A stretch of 64,000 nucleotides of DNA from Parus major (Eukaryota > Chordata > Aves > Passeriformes > Paridae), in the NCBI RefSeq assembly GCF_001522545.3, contig NC_031769.1, positions 71,736,864-71,800,863 of the forward strand, in the 5' to 3' direction. Below, one piece after another: positions 48,901-61,830 of the stretch. The translations under genes were made by a program, and so were the position numbers. Position 1 is the first letter of the stretch, and each line of letters starts with the position of its first letter. The notes beneath the pieces are model-generated. The model searched no databases. It saw only the letters and a list, made by a program, of their open reading frames with translations, and had not been told where the DNA came from.

Positions 48901-51900
48901 TAAACTGGAATTAAACACTAATATATCACACTGATAAAAATGTTGCAAGTACTGATGCAACCTTTAAAAATGGTGCTCTTCTGATAGTTCAGTCTTACAG
49001 GGACTCTGAAAGTAAACATATTTTTCTTTTTAATAAGCATTTCTGATGAATAAACCCTGTCAAATACCAGGAGGTAACAGAGCATTAAATGTTCATATAC
49101 AACAGGTAGCTGACTGATAAGAACAAATTAAGAAATGAAAAATAAAATATTGAAAGTATTTCCTTTCACTTTCTCTCTACTATTAAAATGTTTGCATTTA
49201 AAAGGGTGAGATTAAAATCCCTGTAAAATTTGTGTTCATGTTTCTTCTAATTTAATTTATAATTTGAAAAAAAAAGGCAAAAAGACTGTATATGCTGTGT
49301 GAAACAAGTGACTAAAAGAAATAAACATTTGCCATTTAATGTTAAACGTACATTAATTAGATATAAACAAGTGGTATGGACAATAAAATTAATTTAAAGA
49401 GGAATTTGGCATGGGAATAAATATTTCTGTATCCATTGTCACTGAAGCACATGGAAGAAGGATTGTTGCAAGAAAGCAAAATAAATCACTTATGTGTGTT
49501 GGGATTTTTTTTAACTCTAAATTTCACAGAACGTGCAAATACATTAATCTATAAAGACTAGTAATTATGAAATGGAAGAGGTCACAGTTTGATTCCCACA
49601 CACTCCATATGAAAAATTTGGAATAGCATATTGAAAGGCATGAAGTGAAGGGAAAAATATGAATCTATAGCAGAAGAAATTCTTCAGTCCCTTAAAATAT
49701 GGAGGGAAACAGGAATCACCAATTCTGATTTCATCTTACTAGATACTGCAATTAATTTTCTTTGTATTTCAGGTCAATAAATCTGGTCTAAATTCAAACT
49801 GGGTAAAAGAAAAAAAAAAAAAAATCAGAAACCCCTCCCATAGTTTAAAATCCTTTTATTGTCCTAAAAATTCTGAAAATGTATGTGTGTGTATATCCAT
49901 GTAAAACACTGGTTTATCTTCAGGATAAAGAAAGGATTTACACTGATCTCTTTGATGAGAATAAAAGAGAAAAGGATAAGTCAAATGTTAAAACCATGAT
50001 TCTAGGATTAATAACTTCCACTTCCATAAGTATCATTAAGTGAAATATCAAAGTATTTTATATGCAAAGAACATTGCCTATGGTGAGACAGGCACTGGCA
50101 AAACATCCCTTCTGAAGAGAAAACTACAACAAAGTTGCTGTGATTTAAGGTCACAGAACAAGTCAATGACAACATTTTGGTGCAGAATGGAATAGCTACT
50201 GGATAGGGACAAATTCACATAATGGCAAGGCTTATCTATTTAGAGAGGTCAAGACAGGAATGGCAACACTCATCAAGAATGGAAACAATTGGAAAAAGAA
50301 AGCACTCCTTTCCCATATTTTAAATAATAGTAAAATCTCAAGTTCTATTTTAAAATCTATTTTCAAGTAATTAACAAGATCATGGTCAACATCTGACTCC
50401 AGCTGAAGCTGTAGGATAATTAGCAAAACAACCAGTTTTATTATGTATGCTGCATCCTTCTCCAAAGTACAGAGAACTTTCTTAGACAAAAATGGATTCC
50501 AGAAAAGAATGGAGACAGTCATCATTGATTTCTCCAATTCTCCCCCCACCAAAATTTTTTCATAAAGTTATTAGAAAATTAACATCAAAGCATTTAGAAT
50601 TTTATCTGCCTTAACCACATTCAAATGCTTTGATATCCTTTAGTTGTTGAACTAATAATAGTTTAACTATTCCCTTTATGTACCTCATGCAGTTTATTTT
50701 TCATTAATATTTGCATTATCAATATTTTTTTAAAATCCTTTCTAAATAACTCCTGCACTGTCCCCTTAATCTCACTTCGTCTGACAAGCTTGCAGATTCA
50801 GCTGTTAAATTAAACATGAAGCAACACTGTTGGTCTGCAGGGCTTTATGCTTGGTTTGGGCCTTATGCTTTGATTTCTCTAGGCACTACTTCTCTTTCAT
50901 GGAGTTTTCTCATCTGAAGCCCCAGAGAGCCTTGTCCTGGCTCCCTTCTAGGCCACAATCTTCATGTTAATCAGACAGGTACAATCAGCCTGTGGTTTAT
51001 GCAGAGACCGAAATCCATATCAGGCACCCTAGAAATGGAGTCACACTTACCAGTTTCTGTTGCACCATGGAAGTCATTAAGAAGTGTTGATATCTATTCC
51101 AGCCCCTGCCTTGTCTTTGCCCTCATTACAGCTGTGACCTTCCAAAGATGGTATTTGGAAACAAGAACTGTATGAGTAAGTAATGCAAATTTCAATGAAT
51201 ACAAAATGAGTGACAAATAAGAAAAGGAAAAAAATACATTAAACATTTTTTTTTTCCTAATTACTGGTTTTCATGACACTCTTCTTGAAAAATTATCTTC
51301 CCTTAGGAAGTTACCATATCATAACACAGATTCAAGGCTTGGTGCATATTATGTCCTGTCCTGATTAAAACCTTTTTCTTTGATATACCTAATTTGAGAA
51401 TCTGCTTCCCAGATTTTACCAGGAGTTGGGCACATGCCCGTCTTGGAGCAGACATGGGGCAGGGGAAGTGCACTCACACTGATGAAAAATTACATGGAAA
51501 ACTCTACAGAATACTTTCACTGACACAGAGAGATAGTATGATACTTAAAATTAACTTCAGTCTGTGTTTTTCTTTTTCCTTTCTATTTTTTTGCCTTGGT
51601 CAACACTGTCAGTAAATAAGCAGTAGCAAGGACCTTAGTGATAATTTAAACAATTATCTTACCTTCTTTCCACTACTGTTTATTTGAAAATTTGGTTTTA
51701 GATAAATATTTAAGATATATAAAATGCTACCACATAACAATGGAATTCTGAAATTAGTATTCAGGAATGAGTGAATTTCTTCTTGTGAGGTGTGTACAGT
51801 GTCATTTACCAGTTTGCAAAGCAAGATCTTAGGAAAAATACATAATTTAAAAATGAATCTTTGTGGCAGAGATCATTGCGAATCAATAAGCACGAAACTC

Positions 51901-52195
51901 AGCATAATAACTTTTTAGGTTTGAAATGCATTCTTGTAAAAACAAGTATGTTTTAAGGAGAGTAAATAACCAATTTTGAATATTTCTGGAAAATACATAT
52001 CCAGCAGCTTAAAAAATTTTAGTGAGCATGTCTATAGTCTGTTTTTTTTGCTTGGGGCTGAAAACCTGGAAGTCTGTTTACATATTTAAGGCCTAAAAAG
52101 ACTGATCTTATTGATTTACATATCAATATCTTACTATTCTGTTATATCGTATGGCTTCCTAAAAACCATGCAGTCTTGATCAGTGCACAATTGTC

Positions 52196-52221
52196 TATAA
52201 ATATATATATACATATATATG
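52196..52221. repeat. (TA)n microsatellite
   Basis: TATAAATATATATATACATATATATGTA, imperfect. Confidence 0.88.
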
Positions 52222-53134
52222 TACGAAATTATGATCAGAAGTGAAAAAAATACTCAAATCTTTCTGTTATTGATATATTTTTGACATTGGTGAATGGGGA
52301 TGACCCATTCCTGGAAACACTTACACATTCAGTGTATTCAGTCAATACAGTCCTTGTCCAAAGTTAGGGCAATGGATAACCAGACAACTTCAAGGACATT
52401 AGATTCATAAAAGAAAATAGAAAAGAACATATCACAAAACCAAATACAGATCTGTTATAATCTAAAAGTTCTAAATTCTGGGGCCAGGGAGGCAGGGATG
52501 CTAAGCTAATCAAGAAGTACAGTGGTCAGAATGAATACTCTCTCAAACCAGCACCTCCTGTTGCCTCTGAGATAAAGTACTTGGCTAAAAAACCATTGGT
52601 CTCCCCTATTAGAGTATTTCTTATAAGCTTATTATTTTAGAGCTCAGCTCAGAACAATTAGTTCTGCAGAGGGTAGAGGATAATCTATCCATATGACAAA
52701 TCACATTGCTTCCAGGCCATAGCTTTTATTCCTGCCTATCTCAATGCACATCTTTTGGAACCAAAGGACATTTTGAGCGCCTCTAAAATAACAAGAAAAG
52801 TCATGCACAGAGACACATTTCACTCAGGAGTTTCTGGGGAAAGAAAAATCCATGAGAAAGGAATCCACTGTAATTGTGAAGCCTTTAAAATAATGATGGA
52901 TTTAACACCTGTTCCAGGGACTGATTAAAGTGACAGTGCTTGGTGTGATGATGCCATAATTTCCGACCTGTGCACACAATTAATGACTGGAGTCAATTCC
53001 CATAAATCTGTATCTCATGTTATGGAACAGAAAAATGACTGTGTATGGCAAACCATAAATAAAAATAAAAAAAGTTGGCTCTTTTTCATCAGGCTGAAAA
53101 CCTATAACTAAGCTGTTGATTTGGAGAATAGAGA

Positions 53135-53201
53135 GAAAGACCTTTGAATTACACACATCAATATAAAACACTATTCCAGACAAAATTAACAAATTATATG
53201 C
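53135..53201 (+). repeat. 67-bp dispersed repeat, copy A
   Basis: Begins GAAAGACCTTTGAATTACAC and ends near ATATGC. It aligns without gaps to copy B at 55381-55447, with 61 of 67 bases identical by hand count. Similarity stops at both ends. Confidence 0.85.
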
Positions 53202-54919
53202 TCTGAAGTCCGGTTCTTTGTGCAGAAGTAAGTATGCAACCACTTTGGCAGGTTTAACTACAACTTATCATAAAGGGCACAGGAGCTATAGAAGGTAAGA
53301 AGGGTAAGGAGGCGCATGAGAATGCAGCTCTGGTTTCCAGGACCCCTTCCTACATATGCGGAAGATATATATGGAATTTCCCCATGTTGTGTTTGTATGA
53401 TTCGAACCAAAAAACTGCTAAGAATTCTGCTGAATTCTTCCTGAATGGAAACAAGATTTACCCTTAAGTACTAAGTAAAAATCAGCACCTGCAGCTGATG
53501 TCAGCAGTGTTTTTCACAATATCCTTCTCCAGAGAATTTCTAACAATAGACAGCTGAGCACAAGAACCAGATGCTGGAAAGCAGAAGATAAGGAAAGTAA
53601 ATGTCATTTGCCTTGTTTAATATACAGTCACTTAGGCTACCATAACACATAGAGTCTGGTTGTTTAATTAAGAAGTTTGTGCTGATGTCACATATTCAAG
53701 TCAGGTAAATACATTGCCATTTAGCACATACATAAAACTTTTGATTAAACACATATAAATAGAAAATTAAAGCTATGCATATACTGCTACTTCAATCCAC
53801 ACTGAAGAACTACAGCAGCTATTAAGATGTCTTTAGAGTTTTTAATTACTTAAAATGCTAATGAAGGAGAATATTGTCTGAGTTGCTGTTGATGCTGTAT
53901 CCTAACTGCTGTGGATCTCACAAAGGTCTGAAATCATACAGAAGGGGCACTAGTTGATATCCTGCCTGTCACTAGCACTCAATGCATTGTGTGTGAGATT
54001 TTATGTTTGGCTGAGATGATACCAGCCCTTATTTCAAGCACATCACTTTCATTTTTTGATTAGAATTAAATTATTTTGTTTCAGGTAATACTTACCTTCT
54101 TTCATAAATACCGTCTTCTTTCCCACCTATGTATAAACAACCTTCTTTAACTGGAGCAACCTAGGAATGATAATTACAGTCAAATTCCCAGTATCAAATC
54201 AATTTATGCTTTGATAAATACCGGGATAACTTGGAAAGCTCAATTTCTTTCTGTTTCACCCTTTAGGAATAAATTGCATCATATAATCACCATATATGAA
54301 TAGAAATTTGATGTAAATAGACACATGGCTTTGTAAAAGAAACATGCACACATTTTCCTTTACCTAGAATGTTTCTTGCCTCAAGCCAGGAGCTTTAGCT
54401 AAAAACTGTGATTAAAAGATGTTTGAAGAATCTTGCAAATAGAGAAACTTTATTTTCCTCTAGTTTCAGAAAGGGTCACTTTGGAGACATCTAAATAGCT
54501 TATGCTTCACATTCATGGGAACCTTATGTCCACACCGTATGTCCCTTCCCATAAGGGAATACTGTAATACACAATGGTTTAAAATTTAAAAAGATACAAG
54601 GATATTTCAAAGAATCATACTAAATCTGACAGTCATGACATTTTTCAGGTTGATAGTCTACGCCATGCACAGTCTATTATTCTTTCTCTGTACATTTCCC
54701 CAGAGCCTGGAGGTCTGAGTACATTACAACCAAACCTCAACACTTTCTATCTATAGAGCTAATAATATAATGCTTCATTATTCTAATTTCATGAAAAATA
54801 TTTTCAATTTGAAGTTACACATGGCTTAAGTCTTTCACCTTAAACAATAAAGAAAGCAACGTTATGAAAGGTAAACTCAAGAAAAAGACTTTGTATGAAA
54901 GGTGAATTACGACTTGCAT

Positions 54920-55008
54920 GTAGAAGATGTCCCTGCCTATGCCACGTGGGATGAAACTATATGATCTTTAATACCCCTTTCACTCCAAAATATTCTGTGA
55001 TTTTATGT
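54920..55008 (+). mobile_element. CR1 LINE 3' end (plus strand)
   Basis: AGATGTCCCTGCCTATG...ATGATCTTTAATACCCCTTTCACTCC...ATTCTGTGATTTTATG matches the CR1 terminal 3' UTR ('gatgatctttaaggtcccttccaa' type) and its ATTCTRTG end. This is a very short 5'-truncated copy. Confidence 0.85.
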
Positions 55009-55380
55009 GGAAACATCATAGTTGTACCAGGGACTAAGAGACTGGATTTACAGTGGTTTGGTAGGGAAGAAGAAAAATTTTGCATCTGAAGAATAAATTA
55101 CAAAAAATATAATTTAAAAAAAGAGAGATGTGTTCATACTGCTGCATCATGGCTCATCAAAACTTTAAACAGAAATGCATTTGGTATAATAACATAAATA
55201 AGTTTTCATTTTCACAGGGCTAAAAATCTTTGTCTTTTATAGCTTCCAGTTTTCTCCTGCTGAGTCTTGATAATCTCAAACAGAAATAACTAGCACCATT
55301 TACTCTTCATTTTTTATTCTTATACCTCCAGCAACTGGAAGAAAAAAATCCAGGTAGTAAACCCTAAGAAATTCTTTTAA

Positions 55381-55447
55381 GAAAGACCTTTGAATTACAC
55401 ACATAAAAATAAAACACTACTCCAGACAAAATTAACAAACAACATGC
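55381..55447 (+). repeat. 67-bp dispersed repeat, copy B
   Basis: Partner of 53135-53201, same orientation, 2.2 kb downstream. Starts GAAAGACCTTTGAATTACAC and ends AACATGC. Confidence 0.85.
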
Positions 55448-58400
55448 AGAAGGCTACTCTGAACATCTGAAATACATGTACAGGTATTCAAAAACTTACC
55501 ATTAACATTTCCAGTGATTTGTATAAATACAAATACAATGTAAATTTACTGCTGTAGACAAGATTTCTTAGGAATTCCATCACAGAAATATAAAGCAAAG
55601 AGGGATTATCCCTTTAAGATTATCATATCAAAATCACAGAAATTATGACAGTACCTTTACAAGTCCACAGGATGGACCTAATAAATATTGTGAGGACTTT
55701 AATATTCTCTAATGTAATTTTTAAGACTTTTATTGAAATGACTTTTTAATTCTACTTCTACACAACACTAAATAGCAAATAAAGATGAACACCAAACACA
55801 ATATTTCACAATACACCATATACAAGGCAATGTGCTTGACAGTGAATGCAGGAAGAAAGATAACACTACATAGCTGTATCTACCCTGTGGTACTCAGAAC
55901 TGCTTCCCCATGCCAAGAAAAGACTCAGTTTTGTGTCTTCCTCCCTGTCATGGTTTGAGGAGAGGAAGTAAAAATAACTGAGAGAAATAGGAACCTCTGC
56001 TCAATCCCTTGTTACCAAGATGTTAGTGTGTTTGGAGTTTCAGGTAGTTGGGTCTGGGACTAGACATGACCACAAATTCATTTGTCCTTCAGATCAGATT
56101 CCAAACACCTACCTGCCTACCTACCTACCCACCTGATAATTTTATGAATTATCTGAACACTTCCTCCCCCCTTTACAATATTTCTGACTTTAAAACTCTG
56201 CATTTGGGCCTTTTTTGCCCTCCCATCTGTATTCTAACATGAACTGCTGCTCCATGCAATCCTAATTCATCCACATACCTTTCAAGAGGTTCACTTGTGT
56301 TCTGGTAATAGTTTCTACTACCAGAAATTAACCAGAATTATTCCAGAAATAATGTGGAAATTAGCCTGGCCTTCATCTCCCACTAACATATGCAGATATA
56401 CCAATTTAGTGCCACTAAAGAGTTCCTTTGACCATACCCCTCAACGTATTTTCTTCACTTTAAAGGTAAGGAAAGAAAATTGCTCTCACCTACTAAAAAG
56501 TATTTACAGGCAAATAGACCACAGGGCATAAAGATTTGCCTGCCAGTGACAACTGTATGTGTGGAGGCAGTGAAGGTAAGAGATCTGTAGTAATAGACCT
56601 TTTTCTATACCAAGATACAGAGACACATTGTAAACCTCCTAATTTGTAAGCATTAGCAGGTAGCTTAGTACAACATAAACTCTCTCTCTCTCATGGGTCT
56701 CTCCTCTCCCAATGTGTCTTTGTCTTTAATTTCTGCTCTCCCCTCTCCACAAAGTGCATTATACCACTTTTCTGAATTTAGGCAACCAAATAAATGTTTT
56801 CACATTTTCATATTTTTCATATTTATTCATAACTATCACTAGTAATAAGTAGCTCTTAATGCTCTTTTTTTCTCCTTTTCTTCTTTAACAATAGTTGTAT
56901 GGAAGTAAACTGCAAATAAAATCTAAATGAAGTCTGTCAATTTCTTGTTTCTAAATGCAGAAAATTATTCTTATCACTATATAATTTGTTAACTGTGTTC
57001 ATTGATTCCCTCCTCTTCCACTGATTATATGTCTGGCTAACTTGAAAATAGTTACTGTCTATTAGAAATAGTTAAGAATGAGATCACCTGCAATTTACTG
57101 GAAATTTAGTAAATTAAAACTTAATTAATAAGAAACATGGACGTTTCTTTTCTAAGGTAATATAGTTTTTTTACTCTATATTTTGTTTGAAATTCCATAC
57201 CAACTCCTGAACTTAATAATTTGAGATGTATTTTCACTTCAAAGAATACTGATATCTTGTCTACTGTGCATAATAACAGCACTTCTGAGAGAAGTCATGA
57301 GTTACACATACTAAGAATGCCTAGTCAAATAAAATACTGCCTGAAACCAAGAAGTTATGTGCCATATACACCTTTTTTTGATAAATATTGAGTACTAAAT
57401 AAAGGTGAAGGGTAAACTAGAGGAACAAGGGACTTCATTTATGGAAAGTAGAATTATTCTACAGAACTCTGAGTTAATCACTGCTTGCTTATTCGTTTAT
57501 TTATGGAAAAATAGAGTAACAGTGATCCATGTAAATTTATGTCAAGATTTTTGAGAACATCAAGATTTCAATTATCACATCATATAAAAATTGAGTTCAA
57601 AAAACTGGATAGACAGGCTGATTTGAGAAGTACACTTCATCTATAAAAAAAAGGAAAAAAAAAAGATTGTGAGAGAATTCATAAGTATGCCCATATTTAT
57701 AAGACAGTCATTGTTTAAAAAATAGGTGATTATCATTCCCCTAATCATTCCCAATATCTTTGTCCACAGGAAAATTTGTGTCGACAACTGTTTAGCCAAT
57801 CACACAGAAGACTACAAAGAGAAATGTGTGTGCAAAGGAGTATTAAGAAATCCAGATACTCAGCAGTACATCTGTGTTATGTCTTCATTCCAACATGTTT
57901 CAAACAAATTAATGGGAATGACATTTGTTTTCAGTGGTCACTATGTATTATACATATATATTGAGAAATCTAATGTATTATCTGCTTTTCTTTGGGGTTT
58001 CTGGGGGTATTTGTTTAGATTTTTCTCTGTTGGTTTGATTTGGGGGTGTGTCAGTTGTAGGTCTTTTTTTAATTTATCAAATTGTTTCATGGTTATTTGG
58101 CTTGCAGAATGAACAATTTGTGATATGAAAAAGGAAATGTTTGAAAAGTTCGTTTTCCACCCATGTGAAGTTTTTGCTTTCTAATCTCCTCCAATCCACT
58201 TAGAGAAAGGTCATCTAGAATAAACAACAGGAATGACGTTTTGCTTTCTGTAAATGGTGGACATTCCCAGACCTGCTGAGTCTGTAAAAGGTAGAGGGAA
58301 ATGACAGCAGTCAAGGATTACTTCAGATCACATGTATTAATATTATTTTTCCAGTTTGAAAATCTGAGCCTCTTTCACACACCTAAACAGTTTACTAGTG

Positions 58401-59638
58401 ATAAAAATTCCGAAAGTATTTTGTATGTAAAAGGATTTACTGTAACTGGAAACATGAATTAGAAAATGTTTCTGTTCTTGTTCCTTGGTTTTAGTCAATT
58501 AAAGGGCATGATTATTATAACACACCACATTTTTACATGTGATTTACAGCAAGGCAATTTTCTGTAGACTTTATGTAGAATAATTAACATTTGAAAAGCT
58601 GGAATTGTATTTTATATTATAAATTCAAAATATTTAAGCAGTTCACAGAAGATTACCAGTCATCAAGAAACACAGTATAGATTGGTCAAAATTACATTGC
58701 AGTGTCTCTTTACAAGTATATATATCAGTATACTAATTTTGCATAAACCTTCACAATATTATTTGAAGTTACTCTGTCTCATAAGTTGAAAGTGTATTTT
58801 GTAGTTATATAAATAGTAAGAAGCTTTTCACAAGCCATGATTTTGCAAAATTGCTTCACAGATAAATGGAGGTCACTCTAATGTGAAGAGCAAAACAAAA
58901 CATACATGGGAACTTCTCATATTTAGGATAAGTGATAGCTTGCAAACGTCCTTTTAGTACTTCCTAATAGAAAATTGGCAATAGGTGGTGGAACTCTTCA
59001 TTGCTAGGAAATCACATTCTAGTCACAATTTTATCATGCTTGAAAATTCTGTTTATCATTTGTTAGAAACATGAGACAAGTAGGAAGCTCAAAATACCTA
59101 TCAAAGCTTGAGTTACCTGACATCTTTGTAGATAGTTTAAACTATGTAGATAGTTAGATGGATAAAATAAATTAACTTAATCTCTGGAGGGTCTGCATAT
59201 TGTTAGGAAGATGGGTAAAGAAATGACAATAGACAGATATGATTTTTTATCAGAACCACTTGTTAGCATAGAAAATATCACTGCTGCCACTACTTGCACA
59301 TTGTTGTCCCCTTCAAAAGGTTGTTTACCGTGGATTAACAGCAGAGCTGCTCATACGAGCAGACAAAATGAGATTGACAAGCTTGTATTTATGTTTATAG
59401 CCTGCTGTTCATCTGCACCTTTTAGTGTATAGAACCTCTTTTTAACAGATGACCATGCAATCCTTAATAATTCTCACAGGTATCTATCACAGATACACAC
59501 TGAACACAGTAGGCACTAGAACTTATTATGAGATGACCTACCTTGGATGGTATTACCTCATTCAGTCTCATCTCTGAAGACCAAAAGAGTAATCAGGTAG
59601 TAAAAAAGGTTAAAAGTGTAAATACTACTATAATAGTA

Positions 59639-59700
<62 letters not shown>

Positions 59701-59701
59701 G
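59639..59701. repeat. (GATA)15 microsatellite
   Basis: An uninterrupted AGAT tetranucleotide array of about 60 bp. Probably length-polymorphic. It also forms a dense run of GATA cores. Confidence 0.97.
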
Positions 59702-61000
59702 GTAAATAGTAAAAAGGTAAAAAGTGTTATGATACAGTGTTAAAATAGAGGAAAATTAAAGTGAGTAATTCAGTAAAAATCTATTGTAATCCTTCAATCC
59801 TGTAATTATCCTTCATAGAGGTAAAATAATAAAAATTTGCAATTTCTCAGCTATGAAACGTGGAGGTAAACACTGACAGGAATATAAGAACAAGGCAAGA
59901 CATGTCAAAAAAAACCCCTTATTTTTGTGACTCTCTAAAATAATACCATTATTGATACTGTAGAAGACTTTCTCAGGTTGTTGATATACTATAATTTTCT
60001 ACTTAGAGAAGTAAAAAATATGCTAAGATAAGATTCTCTCTTTCCATGCTTGAGAAGCACTCAGTCACCAGTTGTGGTCAGATGTGACTGTAAGGATTTG
60101 TATAAGGAAAATATACTGCAGAAGCTCATAAAAATGAACTATAAGGCCATGTAAATGAAATAAGAGGAATAGATGCCTGAAGAAGTGCATTAAATAAAAA
60201 TTTCTAGTGCCTGAGTCAACTTCAATGGCTTGATTTGATTTTGGTTTTAGACACTTTTTCATAAGGGTGTTGTATGGCAAATTAACCAGTGCCTGTAAGT
60301 TCACAGGGACAGAGTTTTGAACTCTTATGAAGAGGTTGAGTAGGAAAAGGATTGTTAAAGCCCTCTCTATCCTTTGAACATTTACCTCCTAGTGTTCTTG
60401 AAAATTATTTCTTCTGTGTGGAAAGGATTAGAAAGAAGGAATTAATCAACGGAGGTAGGATGTGCCTTGAAAAAAAAAAAAAGAGAACAATACAAGAAGA
60501 AACATCAATTACTTAAATCAGAACATTTATAGGTGATTTGGGGACGTTCACAATCTCTAATCCTTAAAACTCATTTGTTCTATTATGTTTCAAAGTAACT
60601 GGTTGACTTCTCAACAACCAGTAAATACAAGGCAGGAGTTGTTTTACAAATAGAAATTTGGGAGTTTTACAGTCGCTTTCATCTTCCAAATGGAGAATTC
60701 TGGTAATTTCTGGACAGACTGTTCAAAGAAATAGAATTTTTTGTTATAAATTTTTTATTTTAAGTACTATTTCAATACCCTCTACATCCTTCTCTGTCCT
60801 TATGAGTTTGTTTGCAGCTATTTTTTGTGTATGACTGAGTCTAAAATTTTCAATTTTTCCAGCAGGCTGACAGAAGATAACCACTACTCACCCCAATTAT
60901 AGTCAAGATCGTACAGACTTATTCATATATGTTGAATTATTTGGTCTGTAATAACAATATATATATATTTATAAAATTCTTCTTTTTTACCTCTCTGAAG

Positions 61001-61295
61001 CTACACACTGACCAAGATAAAGGAGATGGAAATTTAAAATACATATTAACGGGAGATGGGGCTGGCAGTCTGTTCATTATAGATGAAAATACAGGAGATA
61101 TTCATGCTGCAAAGAAATTGGACAGAGAAGAAAAGTCCCTGTATGTGCTACGTGCCAAGGCTATAGACAGAAAAACTGGAAGACAAGTGGAGCCAGAGTC
61201 TGAATTTATCATTAAAATCCACGATATCAATGACAATGAACCAAAATTCACCAAGGACATGTACACGGCCAGTATTCCGGAGATGTCTAGAGTTG
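61001..61295 (+). CDS. CDH9: CDH9 coding exon 3: EC1 cadherin domain (codons 78-175 plus 1 nt)
   Basis: This is the internal coding exon for most of EC1. The acceptor is a pyrimidine tract ending CTCTCTGAAG at 61000, and the frame opens [10 protein letters not shown] in phase 0, matching the end of exon 2. Landmarks in precursor numbering: GDGAG about 96-100, LDREE at 117-121 (DRE calcium motif), PESEF about 142-146, and DINDNEP at 152-158, the EC1-EC2 linker calcium site. The exon closes with PEMSRV. The donor is placed at GTAGGT (61296), giving 295 nt and phase 1, the size I recall for this exon in type II cadherins. The codon split by the junction begins with G, consistent with the usual Gly. 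All calcium ligands expected in EC1 are present and the frame is intact. If intron 3 were retained, the frame would stop at 61301. Confidence 0.95.
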
Positions 61296-61807
61296 GTAGG
61301 TAAAAATTCCTTATGTAAAATCAAAAGCGGTTTGAGCTGGTTGGGAACTTATAAGAAATGTATTTGAGACACTTGCAACTAGCTGCTCTGAGTATCCATG
61401 GAACAATTTCTGTTGCAGGCAATGTACCATAAATACTTGCTTTCTGCTTTTATTCATTGGTTTCATCTTTATCCACTTTTTAATCCTTTATCCATGCCAT
61501 AAGCTACTCTTTACTCTTTCAAGCCCACCGGAACCATCAAGAAATGCAGCATGTATGGCTGTCTCATCAGTTACCACACAATTTTGTCACAGCTGACTCC
61601 TTCACTTATTAAAGAGTATCATCTTTGTATTTTAACATCTAATTTACCAAAATTTTTTGTACCTTTAGACAGAAACAACTTTAAGTGTGTAAGTATGTAA
61701 ATCAATTAATATATCAAAATGATGCAAAATATGTTTTTACAAATGTTTTTTGGTTTGTTTTTTTTCTTTCTGTTATCAGTATTTATACTTCTTGTTGGTG
61801 GGCTGTT

Positions 61808-61830
61808 TATTTGTTTGTTTGTTTGTTTGA
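61808..61830. repeat. (TTTG)n short repeat
   Basis: Five TTTG units after CTGTTTA. Confidence 0.85.

Larger units (their letters stand above)
39133..61000 (+). other. CDH9: CDH9 intron 2 (about 21.9 kb)
   Basis: Donor AAG|GTAAGC and acceptor CCTCTCTGAAG bound this phase 0 intron. Contents recognised: AT-rich low-complexity DNA at 43708-43767, a hairpin at 45940-45974, (TA)n at 52196, a 67-bp repeat pair at 53135 and 55381, a CR1 3' end at 54920-55008 and (GATA)n at 59639. Somewhat GC-richer patches of unknown nature lie at about 41640-42030, 44225-44350, 46740-46990 and 50850-51140. Elsewhere I see AT-rich DNA with no gene. The exon 2 frame would read about 62 residues into this intron before stopping at 39319-39321. 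Confidence 0.75.

Noticed and set aside
55948..56570. TGTCATGGTTTGAGG start, like some avian LTRs
   Set aside because: Only the first dozen bases resemble an LTR start. No terminal CA boundary, polyadenylation signal or target duplication could be placed.
60929..61000. Frame extending upstream of exon 3 with a Met at 60929
   Set aside because: The upstream residues are translated from an AT-rich stretch and a pyrimidine tract ending in AG. Cadherin similarity begins exactly at 61001.
61300..61305. Alternative donor GTAAAA for exon 3
   Set aside because: It would give 299 nt and shift phase. GTAGGT at 61296 gives the 295 nt recalled for this family.
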